From the NCBI GenBank assembly GCA_023213315.1, contig JAKCPI010009427.1, positions 310,001-374,000 of the forward strand: a DNA stretch of 64,000 nucleotides, in the 5' to 3' direction. The DNA is from Euborellia annulipes (taxonomy: Eukaryota; Arthropoda; Insecta; Dermaptera; Anisolabididae). The notes below the pieces were generated by a model. That model had not been told where the DNA came from. It ran no database searches and was given only the letters and a program-made list of their open reading frames with translations. This document shows positions 41,786 through 52,376 of the stretch, in pieces; position 1 is the stretch's first letter, and each line of letters begins with the position of its first letter. The translations under genes were made by a program, and so were the position numbers.

Positions 41786-42167
41786 GTAATTATTATGCAT
41801 TTTATCGTTGAAAAAAAAATGATAGAAACAAATAATTCGACTGCGAAAAACGATTCTTTTTAAATATGGAATTAAATATTTTCTATTTCACTAAGGGTAG
41901 AGGGTGAATATAAGCTGTATAAGCTGTGTGTTGAAAGGGGGAGGGGGAGTGTAGGTGTCATTGAAAAAAAATTAGTTTTTTATTTTTTATTTTATTTTTT
42001 TTTTAACATACACTTTTTTCTCATTCACACTCACACTCAAACACACATTCACAGTTTTCGGCAACTCAGGCCATATAAGACTTTATACGATAACCGTTAT
42101 TAATTAATAATATATACATATTGGGGGTCTAGGCATTTCAATTTAAGCTATTTGGTATCCATTTCGG
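41786..42167. other. no gene recognised
   Basis: Contains a G-rich patch (GGGGGAGGGGGAG, about 41938) and CACTCACACTCA words; nothing supported. Confidence 0.4.
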
Positions 42168-42237
42168 ACTGCCAGGGGTCCAAACCCTTGACGTTCGGTA
42201 TCGAATGTAGGCACGTTACCAACTACACCAAGCCTGA
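42168..42237 (-). other. tRNA-like sequence (tRNA pseudogene or SINE head)
   Basis: On the minus strand: GGCTTGGTGTAGTTGGTAAC gives a textbook A box, and AAGGGTTTGGACCCCTGG gives a T-arm with B box. Spacing fits a tRNA of about 70 nt. The acceptor ends do not pair well, so a functional tRNA is unlikely. Confidence 0.55.
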
Positions 42238-42857
42238 GGGCATTTTTAAAAATCTTTTCTTAAGTCACCATTATTTACCATTATTTTGGCCTATATTTTT
42301 GTTAATCAAATTTCTTTAATATACTTTTACTCAGGGGTGGATTAAGGGTTGAAAATTAAAAATAAAATAAAAATTGAAATAATTATTTATAAATGTATTC
42401 AAATTATTTTGAGAGTAATTCGCGGTGAAGGCTGCCATTTCCTTAAGGGGGGGAGGTATGAAGGCATTAACCAGGGGGGTTAATGCCCCATCCTTTATAA
42501 TGCATAAAGATATTAATGTTTTTTAATACTTTTGCTAAAAAATAAGTGCATTCCGTTCGAGTTAAAATTTATTTTCAATATTTAGCAAATAGCATAGTGG
42601 GGTAGAAACATTTTAATGTCTTTCTAAAATTTCTTATTACTGGGGCGGAATTAATTTTTGAGAATTTCGAAACTCTCTTAAAGAAATAATAATAACACTG
42701 ATTAACTTAGGAACCCATCGAATCCATTGCAGAATTTTGTAGAGATTTTTTTCATTAGGTAGAAAAGTAAGATATGATTAGTCCACTTAGAATTTTACTG
42801 GGGTGAGTTACCGCATCTTTTTGTATATAGAACTAATCTCAATTCGTATTTGAATTT
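42238..42857. other. no gene; hAT-end-like word
   Basis: CTCAGGGGTGGATTAAGGG at about 42331 resembles a hAT terminus without a partner. AT-rich otherwise. Confidence 0.4.
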
Positions 42858-43100
42858 TTACTTTCTCTTACCTATATGTATAAGTTAATATACATATATA
42901 TAGAGAGAAATTATTGGATTCATGTCAAAAATTCGATGTCGAGACTTTGATGGATATACACGTTTTGAGGTCTCTGAATCTAAAAAAGTGGTTTTCGCGA
43001 CATGTTCTGTCTGTGTGTCTGTTTGGGTTCAATTTAAAGCATGAAGGAAATTTTATATTTGAGTTAGGCACGCCTCTAGAGGAAGAAAAATATTTTTCTT
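42858..43100 (-). mobile_element. DH repeat, tail-side fragment
   Basis: TTTACTTTCTCTTACC ... GAGAGAAATTATTGGATTC, GTCGAGACTTTGATGG, TCTGTCTGTGTGTCTG, then truncated at TTTGAGTTAGGCACG. Confidence 0.75.
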
Positions 43101-43295
43101 CAGGAATGAAAGCTAGAAAAAACGGCGGCAGAATTTTTTCTTTAAAAATATGTCGTTTCGGCTTTGGTCAAAGCCATTCTCCGAGCTTTTAGTGGTCATC
43201 CGAGGATGGCTTTGACCAAGGCCGAAACGTAAGCTGTTAAAATATATTTTTAAAGAAAAAATTCTGGTTGAGTTTTCTTCTAACTTTCATTCCTG
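43101..43295. mobile_element. snapback element with CAGGAATGAAAG ends
   Basis: Inverted ends CAGGAATGAAAGCTAG and CTAACTTTCATTCCTG, and inner arms GTCGTTTCGGCTTTGGTC / GACCAAGGCCGAAACGT, close to a full palindrome of ~195 bp with the centre at about 43190. The CGAAACGT word again recalls Penelope-type ends. Confidence 0.6.
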
Positions 43296-43330
43296 ATACA
43301 AATTCCACCAGCCATAAAATACCCTTATAC

Positions 43331-43591
43331 CAGCGTTTTCCAAACTGTGAGGCGCGGACTAGTCTAAGGGGAGGCGCGAATATTGGCCACCAGGACCAAT
43401 TTTTCAAATGATTGCTAGTTGTAATATAAATAAGAATAAATAAAAAAAATATTTTTATATAAATTTATATTTTTTTAGCATTAAAAATTTTTGTTTTTGT
43501 ATTATTTTATAAAATGGGGGGAAGGGGGGAGGCGTCATAAGATTAATTATTTTTAAGGGAGGCGTGGTAACATAAAGTTTAGAAACCACTG
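43331..43591. mobile_element. hAT-like element, sibling of 40794-41195
   Basis: Ends CAGCGTTTTCCAAACTGTGA and AAAGTTTAGAAACCACTG. Flanking octamers CCTTATAC and CTTTAAAC agree at 6 of 8, compatible with an old hAT target duplication. Interior GGAGGCGTCATAAGATTAA matches the sibling. Confidence 0.7.
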
Positions 43592-44103
43592 CTTTAAACA
43601 GTCATAAATAGACCCTTTTGTGCTGTGGCCAGTCGGTACCCTCACTTGAACTCAAGATCCTTCCTTAACATCTTAACACTTGCATTGCAACAAAAAATAT
43701 CCCAAATTGGCAATAAACTTGCCCGCCTTTGGTGGGCTTTCCGCCTAGTTTATTTATAAAATCTAAATATTAATAATTAACAAAATAATAAAATGTATTA
43801 ACCAGAAAGAATGGTGTCGAAATAATGTCTTAAAGAACACCTGGGGTGGATCATATGTCACCTGCCGTGAGAACAAAAAATATATCATCTTCCCACACTA
43901 ATCCAGATTCGAAGATATAAAAGGGGATTCATGATGGACATTCTGGTCACTTCCTTCTATGCCGATTCTTTGACTAGATCGGATGTTCACTAGATTTTAT
44001 TATACAAATAACGCCCCCTGAATAGACATCGTATTTTAAAATATACTGGTAATTGATTAATGAATCCCAATTTGGTGATGGACAGGGGCGGGGGTGGATA
44101 ATT
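43592..44103. other. no gene recognised
   Basis: No supported feature; a tRNA-like B-box word on the minus strand at about 43653 is too weak. Confidence 0.4.
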
Positions 44104-44674
44104 TTTTTGTGTCAATATGTATTTTCGACAGTACTGAACTTTAGAATTCAAGAAATAAAATGTATAAACATCGAAAAATATTTACATTTTCTTACCATGG
44201 CAAACATTTATCTTTTTTTTTTTTGAAGAGTAAAGTGTGCTTCAAACAATTTTAAGAGCCAAATGAGAATATACATTTTCAAGAGCATCTAAAAAATAAT
44301 TGATTTATGAATTATAATCAACATTTTTAAAGTGAATTTTGAGAAAATCGAAGAAAAAAGTAAAAAAATTACATCAGTAAAGTACTGTACTTTTTGGCTG
44401 ATTCTATTTAAAAGCTTATTTTTGCGTCTCAGTGGAGTAGCTAGCTTAAATAAAATTTATATAATTTCAACTTCGTCTCTCATTTCCTTTATACTTTATT
44501 TTGAACACAGACACACATACAAACGTACAGACAGATCATTTGGCGGGACCCCCTTTTCTAAACTTAGGAGCCCTCAAAACGTGTATTTCCATCAAAATCT
44601 CGACATCGAATTTTTGACATGAATCCAATTAGTTCTCTATATATAATACCATGGTACGTATAAGAGAAAGTAAA
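44104..44674 (+). mobile_element. DH repeat without foldback
   Basis: Begins TTTTTTGTGTCAATATGTAT, has TTACCATGGCAAACATT, CATCAGTAAAGTACTGTACTT, a CACAGACACACATAC tract and the tail GTATAAGAGAAAGTAAAAA. The 96-residue ORF here lies entirely in the repeat. Confidence 0.8.
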
Positions 44675-44689
44675 AAAAAATTGTTTGTT

Positions 44690-45036
44690 ACCATCCCAAG
44701 TTTTTGTAGTGAAAATGAGAATATAGCATCTAAAAACTAATTGATTTTTGAATTTTAATCAAAATCGTTAGAGCGAATTTTGAGAAAATCGAAAAAAAAA
44801 CCGAAAAAGTACATCAGTAAAGTTCTAGTACTCCTCGTAGCTCTTATCGTTGTTGAGATATTTTGTTCGCAGATAGACAGACACACAGTCAGGCCATGTT
44901 GCGAAAATCACTTTTTTGGTCTCAGGTGATCTCAAAACGTGAATATCCATCAGAATCTCGACATCGAATTTTTGACATAAATCCACTACTTTCTCTCTAT
45001 ACCCTAGTATATTAATACATATAGGTAAGAGAAAGA
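44690..45036 (+). mobile_element. DH repeat, internally deleted copy
   Basis: Starts in mid-body (GTGAAAATGAGAATATAGC), skips from AGTTCTAGTACTC to CGTAGCTCTTATCG, and ends AGGTAAGAGAAAGATAAAA. Confidence 0.75.
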
Positions 45037-45119
45037 TAAAAATGATTTCTATTATAAGGTGGATAAGAAAATCCTTTTATAAACATTTACAGTCATCTTG
45101 TGAACAATCTATTGATATA

Positions 45120-45842
45120 AAAAAAAATCTGGTGTGACAAGCACAGAACACAACTTTCTCTTACGTTCGGTAATCGAAAGTTGTGTTCTGTGCTTGTCAC
45201 ACCAGATTTTTCGTGTCGACATATATTTAGTTTCCGCCAATATATTAGAATTCAAGATATAAAATTTATAAACAGAAAAATAGCTAGATGCACAAGAGTA
45301 AAGTGTGCTTCAAACAATTTTGAGGACAAAACGAGAATATACATTTGAAAGAGCATCTAAAAAATAATTGATTTTTGAATTTTAATCAAAATCGTTAGAG
45401 CGAATTTTGAGAAAATTGAAAAAAACTGAAAAAGTACATCAGTAAAGTACTAGTACCCTTTGGCCGATTTTGATTAAAAGCTTATTTTTCCGGTCCCGGG
45501 GGCTGCCTAACTTAAATATAAAATTTCAACCTCCTAGCTCAATTACATCAGTAATGTACTAGTACTCTTTGGCCAATTTTGATTAAAAGCTTATTTTCAC
45601 GCTCCCGGGGGGTGTTTAACTTAAATATAAAATTTCAGCCTCATAGCTCAATTCCTTCATGCTTAAAATTGAACACACACAAACAGACACACACACACAC
45701 AGACAGACCATGTTGCGAAAACCACTTTTTTGGACTCAGGGGACCTCAAAACGTGTATATCCATCAAAATCTCGACATCGAATTTTTGACATGAATCCAA
45801 TACTATATATTAACATATATATAGAGGTAAGAGAAAGTAAAA
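45120..45842 (+). mobile_element. DH repeat, complete, symmetric foldback, internal duplication
   Basis: The foldback at 45126-45207 has both arms of the same type (GTGTGACAAGCACAGAACAC / GTGTTCTGTGCTTGTCACAC) and centre TTACG-TTCG-GTAA. A ~108-bp body segment is tandemly duplicated (about 45436-45541 and 45542-45653; both with GTACTAGTAC..TTTGGCC and CTTAAATATAAAATTTCA). The tail is AGAGGTAAGAGAAAGTAAAAA. Two ORFs of 71 and 78 residues read the CAGACACACAC tract as Thr/His repeats. Confidence 0.85.
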
Positions 45843-46494
45843 AATCAAGCTTGAAGGGTGACATAAAATGCTTACAGTTAGAAAGGGGTTCGTGAGAAAA
45901 AAAAGTTTAATAGGGGGTCCGCGAACTACAAGAGTTTAAGAACCCCTGGAATACCACATTATTTAATTTTAACTTTTCTTAGGTTATACACTCTTAATAA
46001 ATAAAACCGGTATGTCTACAGTATTTGTTAAATTTACCATAATAGTTATTTGGTCAACTGCATCTATACAGAGAACACATTAAATAGTGCCCTTTGTGCT
46101 TGATACCGAAATCCAACTAAACGCTGAGACAAATCCCTCTCAGGTCCAGCTGATGGAGCCCAGCCCTGATTAAATTTCATTTACACTATGCATCCATTAT
46201 CCCGGATGTGATCTTAGTTTACGTTCAATATAAAGACGATTGTTCTATACAGGAAATTTCATCAAACAATTAAAAATAAAATCATCTCTTTTCTTCTAGA
46301 TGATATTTATCCAAAAAAATTTATTAAATAATAAATTTGTATTACAAATATTTATTTTAATCATAATGACTGGAGGCCAATAATTTCTTAATTAAATCAA
46401 TAAATAGTAATGAAAATTAGAAAGGACCAATTGTAGCTAGGTATTATAAAGTAGTTAACAATTTTAAGAGTATTCATCATTGAGAATTTAATTT
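45843..46494. other. no gene; hAT-end scrap
   Basis: AAGAGTTTAAGAACCCCTGG at about 45930 is the right end of a hAT-like element (inverse CCAGGGGTTCTTAAAC); its left end was not found. The rest is AT-rich. Confidence 0.4.
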
Positions 46495-47395
46495 TACTTT
46501 TTTCTTACCTATGTATGTAATATACAGGGTGTCCTAGGTGTCACAAACCCCATTGTTGGAATCGAAAGAGAAAAATATTCTGAGCCCAAAAATCCATGTT
46601 TGGAGTTTTTTGATTAAGTAGTTAATTAGTAATTAATTTATAAATGTGACCAATCAGGAGCGCGCTACAGAAGAATAGAAATAAGTGGGATAGTAGTAGA
46701 TAAATGACAGAGAAGCTTCACGTAAATTGTTTTGGTTAATTAATAAAATAATAATAATTATTATTGAAGTACAAAAATAATAATCTCAAAATAAATGACA
46801 GAGAAGTTTCAGCTGAATTGTTTTGGTTAATGAATAATAATAATAATAATTTTTAAAATACATCAATTAAAGACACAATTAACCAAAACAATTTACCTAA
46901 GCTTCTCTGTCATTTATTTCGAGTTTTTTATTTTTTTATTTCAATAATAATTATTATTATTTTAATAATTAACCAAAAGAATTCGTCTGAAGCTTTCTTG
47001 TCATTAATCCTAAGTCTTTAATTGTTGTATTTCTAAAATTATTATTATTATTTCATTCATTAACCAAAACAATTCAGCTGAAACTTCTCTGTCATTTATT
47101 TTGAGATTATTATTTTTGTACTTCAATAATAATTATTATTATTTTATTAATTAACCAAAACAATTTACTTCACGTCATTTATCTACTACTATCCCAATTA
47201 TTTTCTATTCTTCTGTAGCGCGCTCCTGATTGGTCACTTTTATTAATTAATTAACTACTTAATCAAAAAATTCCAAACATGGATTTTGGGCTCAGAATAT
47301 TTTTCTCTTTCGATCCCAACAATGGGGTGCGTGACACCTGGGACACCCTGTATAGTGAGAAAATATTTCGATCATGTCAAAAATAAGAATGGTCG
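46495..47395 (-). mobile_element. DH repeat tail split by an 826-bp TIR element
   Basis: TTTACTTTTTTCTTACCTAT precedes and TATAGTGAGAAAATATTTCG, ATCATGTCAAAAATAAG follows the insertion. Only the tail of this DH copy exists. Confidence 0.65.
46525..47350. mobile_element. 826-bp TIR element with subterminal inverted arms
   Basis: The TIR CAGGGTGTCCTAGGTGTCAC pairs with GTGACACCTGGGACACCCTG, flanked by TATA on both sides (46521-46524, 47351-47354; duplication TATA or TA). The arms continue for ~170 bp (CCATGTTTGGAGTTTTTTGA / TTCCAAACATGG; GACCAATCAGGAGCGCGCTA). The centre contains four diverged inverted and direct copies of AATAAATGACAGAGAAG...AATTGTTTTGGTTAAT separated by (AAT)n. CAGGGTGTCC ends are common in Tc1/mariner-like MITEs. 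No transposase. Confidence 0.8.
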
Positions 47396-47892
47396 CGTAT
47401 CCCAGTCTTGGACACACCCCAATATTTATTAATAAGTCGTTTTCTAAACATGTTTACAAACCGTAAACATCATCAAAATTGATTGTTATGTATAATCATT
47501 TAGTGATATTAATTAATTCTGATATTCTAGTCAGTAGTGAAATTAGTTTCGCATCAACACTTCTACCAGCTAGAGGAATTAATTATAATAAAACTACCAA
47601 CTGGAAAATGGTTTAATATTTTTTCCCTGATCCATGTGTAAGCAATTAAAATGATCATGCTTGACCTAAATTCTAGACAAGAAATATTGTGATGCTAATT
47701 TATTAGAATCAGAACTGGCAGGGGTGATGAAATGAAATTAACATTTTTTTAATTATTTATAATTACAAATTTATTTGAAATCTAGTTGGTAAAATATTTG
47801 TTTTTAAATTTCAAGTCATAGGAATAGGATTCGGATTTTTTCCAAGGGAGGGGGACAAGAAAATACAAGACTTCAAAAATATAAATACAATA
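47396..47892. other. no gene recognised
   Basis: AT-rich; nothing supported. Confidence 0.4.
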
Positions 47893-48105
47893 CAAACTCT
47901 GCTAATTCGGCCTAAACGGGATCGGGCCTATGCCGGATTACACGAAACATTTAATATAATGCAAAATTACATAATTATCTCTTGAAAAAATCTGTATTAA
48001 CACTTTGTTTTCTTAAATTACCCCTTTTTTTGCTGCAATATTCTGAAGAAGTGACTTTTCAATGCGCCGGATTAGCCGATATGCCGGATTAGCAAGACTC
48101 TACTG
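47893..48105. mobile_element. pogo/Tigger-like MITE, 213 bp
   Basis: Ends CAAACTCTGCTAATTCGGCC and GCCGGATTAGCAAGACTCTACTG form an imperfect TIR; TA flanks both sides (47891-47892, 48106-48107). Subterminal CCTATGCCGGATTACACGA and CGCCGGATTAGCCGATATG repeat the CCGGATTA word. Confidence 0.75.
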
Positions 48106-48119
48106 TACTAATTATAATG

Positions 48120-48290
48120 ATAAGTACAAGAGTAGAGTAGTCCTCAAACAAAATTGGGGGCCAAATGAGAATATACATTTTAAAGAGCAACGTCTATATC
48201 TATCAAAATCTACATCGAAATTTTGGCATGAATCCAATATTTCTCTCTCTATATAAATATATTTATAGGTAAAAGAAAACAAACAGAAAA
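48120..48290 (+). mobile_element. DH repeat, strongly deleted copy
   Basis: Joins mid-body (GTACAAGAGTAGAGTAGTCC, ATGAGAATATACATTTTAAA) directly to the tail (ATCTATCAAAATCTACATCG ... TATAGGTAAAAGAAAACAAA). Confidence 0.7.
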
Positions 48291-48307
48291 AGTATATTAA
48301 TTTAAAA

Positions 48308-49096
48308 AAAATCTGGTGTGACTGATCTCACAACTTTCTCTTACCTTCGGTAATTGAAAGGTGTGTTCTGTGCTTGTGACACCAGATTATTTTGTCTCGA
48401 CATATATTTAGTTTTCCACATGGAACATTTGAACTTAAAATATAAAATTTATAAACATCATTACTAGACCTATATATAAAGCGCTAGCCATTCACATCCG
48501 GTGTATGTAATGTGTTTACCATTCTCTCTCTCTCGCTGAATGACCAGAATCAGAGGTGGGGGGAAGTCAGAGAGGGAATTTTAGAACTTTAAGTCAGAGA
48601 TGGAAATTTAAATTTTCCAAACAGTAGGCAAGAATAAATTTGATTAAGGGTGCGTTGGTTTATTTATATTTTGTTACCAAGGCAATCATTTCTCCTATCT
48701 TTATTATGAAGTACAACAGTAAAGTGATTTTCAAATAATTTAAAAGAGATACATTTTAAAGAGCATCTAATAAATATTGATTTTTGAATTTTAATCAACG
48801 AATTTTGAGAAAATCAATAAAGTATTATTTTTTGGCTGATTTTGATTTTATTTTTAAGCTTATGAGGGTGCTTAACTTAAATATAAAATTCCAACCTTTT
48901 AGCTCATTTCCTTCTTGCTTTAAATTGAACACAGACACACACACACAGACAATTTTGCGGAACCCACATTTTTGAACTCAAGTGACGTCAAAACGTGTAT
49001 ATCCATCAAAATCTCGACATATAATTTGTTACATGAATTCAATACCTTCTCTCTCCTTATATATATATTACATGTATAGGTAAGCGAAAGTAACAT
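48308..49096 (+). mobile_element. DH repeat, complete copy
   Basis: The foldback is at 48309-48386 (centre TTACC-TTCG-GTAA). In the body, about 48470-48660 carries unrelated sequence (CACATCCGGTGTATG, GTCAGAGAGGGAATTTTAG) before TATTTTGTTACCAAGGCAA resumes, so it holds an insertion of ~190 bp. The tail is ATAGGTAAGCGAAAGTAACA. ORFs of 63 residues on both strands are repeat readings. Confidence 0.8.
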
Positions 49097-49158
49097 ATCA
49101 TGGAAATTCAATTGATGTCACAGATGTAACAACCTTTAAAAACTTAGCTGAATTGTAC

Positions 49159-49196
49159 CTGAAGAAGGCCACAGAATGAGTGGCCGAAACATTGTA
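49159..49196 (+). ncRNA. hammerhead-ribozyme-like motif with short stem III
   Basis: CTGAAGA (49159-49165), one A, then stem II GGCCAC/GTGGCC (49167-49172 and 49180-49185, 6 bp, 7-base loop), then GAAA (49186-49189). A15.1 and C (49189-49190) pair with GT (49194-49195) over an ATT loop to give a 2-bp stem III, and A49196 is the position after which a type I hammerhead would cut (GTA). Stem I can form between TTGTA (49153-49157) and TACAA (about 49202-49206). This arrangement resembles the hammerheads reported from Penelope-like elements. The extra A between the core and stem II is the main doubt. Confidence 0.5.
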
Positions 49197-49293
49197 ATTT
49201 TTACAAATAAACCACAGTTAAACCGAAAATCACTAATATCATGGACGTGTGAAAATATTATGTAGAACGATTCTCAACGAAGTTATTTCTTAT

Positions 49294-49456
49294 CGAACTT
49301 GCTGCAGCTTCTTATCGTTTCACAGGTTTTCGCTGTCAAGAATAAAACAATTTTTTTGGGCCCACTTGAAACATAAAAATAAAATAGTTTTTTAAAAAAT
49401 TGTTTTATTCTTGACACCGAAAACCTGTGAAACGATAAGAAGCTGCAGCAAGTTCG
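49294..49456. repeat. snapback with ~57-bp arms
   Basis: Arms CGAACTTGCTGCAGCTTCTT ... GAATAAAACAATTTTTT and AAAAAATTGTTTTATTC ... AAGAAGCTGCAGCAAGTTCG differ at few sites (CGCTGTCAAG / CTTGACACCG). It lies just 3' of the hammerhead-like motif and may be part of the same PLE-derived block. Confidence 0.7.
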
Positions 49457-51077
49457 GTGTGAAAATATAAATAAATTTATTAGTGGATAATTTCGGAGTT
49501 ATGTAATCTTGATTAAAAGATTCAGAGGCAGGCTAGTAGGAGAGCGAGGGGTTCTAAACAAAGAAACCCTAGGCTAGGAAGCCCAGTAGTGCCAGACAGA
49601 TTCACTTCCGAGGCACCATCGGCCTAAGCATCTTTCTCACAACAAACTTCACATAGACAGCCTCTCTCTCACAGCATACATGCTACTTGTCTACCTTATT
49701 TTTTCCTAACATAGACTACACAATAAGTATATTTCTTCTCACTATTTTTACTTTCACTTACATATACATATATATTATATATATGTATAGATAAAGTATT
49801 GGATTCATGTCAAAAATTTGATGTCGAGATTTTGATGGATATACACGTTTTGCTCTACAGGTTTCGCGGCTTCTAGGCTTGAAGAGGACTTTCTAGGGAT
49901 TACAGGAAAATTATTTTTCACCCCAAAATTCCTATAACTTTTTGTGTTATTAATTACTTAAATTACGATTTCTCCCTTAGGAAATGTATAGAGAAATATT
50001 TATGTAGTCTTTGCATTTGTGCATCCAGTGAATATAAACAAATCCTCAAACAGGCACTGAATTGGAATATAGTAATGATAATTTTCTTTTCATAATTAAA
50101 AAGAAAAAGCGAGGGTCCGCCAGAGGGCGGGCCCGAACCAGTAGGCGGGAAGTCCCGCCGAAGGTGGACTCCTCGGCTAGAATATTATAAAAAAATAATT
50201 ACCACTTTTTATTAATTTATAACCCCCTGCAATGCAAGAGGTTATTTAAATATATACTCATATTAAAAATATTCTAAACATACAAAATTTTTCAATAGCA
50301 TTCAATAATATTGCAAAAAATAGATAAATTTTTAATATCTTCATACATTTCCCAATGGGAGAATTCGTAACTTCAACAATTAATAACTCAAAGAGTTATA
50401 GGAATTTCGGGTCGGAAATAATTTTCCTGTAATCCATAGAAGGTCCTCTTTAAGCATATCAAATTTGGTTTTGAAATTTTAACGGAAAGTTGCCCAAATA
50501 GCTTGACAGACAGACGGACTTAAGCGAATTATATATATATATAGATAATAAATTGTCTTATTTGTGAATAGATATTTTATTAATTTTGAAAAATAAAATA
50601 TCTATTAAATAAACCTCTGATGTTCCAACTTTATGTCAAACCATTTTCAGAGTTGATATATTTCACACATGAGATCGAAAAACTATTACTATCCGTCACG
50701 CTAACAATTTTATGATAGAGTTTATTTTGTATACTTCAGATTTAAAATTTTTTTTTTTTTGAGGGAAAATTTATTTGACACATTTAAAAAATTCATTCGC
50801 GTTCATATAAATCAATTGAATTTCAGTTGATATACTAGTAAATAAAATAAAAATTATAATTTATTTAAAAAAAAAAAAAAATCTCTTAAATTGTCATTTT
50901 GATTAAATTCAAGACTTTTTTTTTGGGGTTCATTAATAATTTATTTGTATTTGTTAAACAAGCAGATGTTAAGCATAAAATACTTACTATTCAACTGAAA
51001 ATGAATTGAGCACACATCTTTTATTTATTCTTAATGGATTATTAAGATAGGTATCTATATTTCACAATTATTATGAC
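49457..51077. other. no gene; contains a DH tail fragment
   Basis: A DH tail on the minus strand is at 49748-49860 (ACTTTCACTTACATATAC ... GATAAAGTATTGGATTCATG, GATATACACGTTTTG). The rest is AT-rich; a GC-rich scrap at about 50110-50175 (GGGTCCGCCAGAGGGCGGGC, GAAGTCCCGCCGAAGG) has a local inverted character but no assignable class. Confidence 0.45.
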
Positions 51078-51128
51078 TTTTTTACTTTCTCTTACCTATA
51101 TATATAATATATAGATAGAAAGTATTTA
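51078..51128 (-). mobile_element. DH repeat, tail only
   Basis: TTTACTTTCTCTTACC, TATATATATAATATATAGAT and AGAAAGTATTT; no body. Confidence 0.65.
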
Positions 51129-51239
51129 TTTTGATTTTATTGAATATGTCTTCTTCCTATTTTAACCATTAAAATTTATAGTGGGATGATTTTTAAGCTT
51201 TTTACTACACAGAGCATATGGAAATTTTGAATCAATTGA

Positions 51240-51403
51240 CTTTTACTTTCTCTTATTTAGTTAGTAAACGCAAGTCAAGTTTGGAACTAAGGGGGGGGGA
51301 GAACTAAATATATCTCGACACAAAAAAATCTGATGTGACAGCACAATACACAAGGAAGTTGTGTGCTGTGCGTTTTTTTAAGTCACATCACACCAGGTTG
51401 TTC
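51240..51403 (-). mobile_element. DH repeat, tail word fused to hairpin end
   Basis: TTTACTTTCTCTTATTT joins almost directly to GTTTGGAACTAAGGGGGGGG and ACTAAATATATCTCGACAC, then an asymmetric foldback (about 51326-51403). Almost the entire body is deleted. Confidence 0.65.
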
Positions 51404-51491
51404 AGCTTAATATATAAACAATTATTTTATATAATTTTTATTTAATTAGTTCATAGATGTCACCCAGACCACATTTTTTATTAAATACCTG

Positions 51492-51838
51492 TATTTATTA
51501 AAAATATATAAATACTGTACAACGTTTCGACTGCTTATTCTGCAGCTGTTATCAAGTACTGTGCACTTGCTCCGACCCAAGTGAACCAACTGTCATGTCC
51601 GTTACGTGCCTTTTTATATACAGCGACGTCAGCGCCATCTGTCGGGGCTTTTATATACAGCTTTTATATACAGCGACGTCAGCGCCATCTGTAAACGCTG
51701 ACGTCGCTGTATATAAAAAGGCACGTAACGGACATGACAGTTGGTTCACCTGAGTCGGAGCACGTGCACAGTACTTGATAACGGCTGCAGAATAAGCAAT
51801 CGAAACGTTGTACAGTATTTATATATTTTTAATAAATA
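51492..51838. mobile_element. Penelope-type palindrome with decayed hammerhead word
   Basis: Arms of ~165 bp: AAATACTGTACAACGTTTCG, GCGACGTCAGCGCCATCTG and inverse. The plus-strand right arm reads CTGCAGA (51784-51790) ... CGAAAC GTT GTA, so the GAAAC and a 2-bp stem III remain but the core CTGANGA has C at A6. A duplicated CTTTTATATACAGCGACGTC near the centre breaks symmetry. Structure and words fit PLE terminal repeats. Confidence 0.6.
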
Positions 51839-52376
51839 TGTAACACAAAAATATGGTCTATGATTAAAAATTCCCCTAATAATAATTTTTTCATTTACTT
51901 TTGGAATCGATAGTAATGTTGAAACCAAATCAAAATTGATCTCTCAAACCACTGGAATTTGAATTTATTTCCGGGATATTTTGCTCTACAATATTTGAAA
52001 ATTTAACTCTCTATATCGTTAAATTTGCAAGGTTTTCATCTTAGAATCTATTCAAATTGAATATATCCCAAAATTAGGTCGCCAGACATTATTATTGTAA
52101 TTGCACACATAATTTAAGGTCGATCCCCTCAAGAGAGAGAGTTTCATACCTTCCCAAACAAGAAAGCCTTGGAAATAAAAACACTGGCTAAAGACTCATT
52201 AAAAGAAACAACTTTTTATGTTTGTATACATTCACCGCAAAATTTAACCTCTTCCTAATCGTGCTTGTATATTATGAGGAACAATATAAACTGGGACACT
52301 ATTTCAATTGAAAATCTTAAATTATTTTTTTATGATTTCATTATTGAATTTCTTTATTAAATTAACGGGCGATTTT
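51839..52376. other. AT-rich DNA, nothing recognised
   Basis: No feature supported. Confidence 0.45.

Noticed and set aside
43640..43690. tRNA-like B box on the minus strand (GAGTTCAAGTGAGG)
   Set aside because: No A box at the right distance and no stems; likewise 22437-22495.
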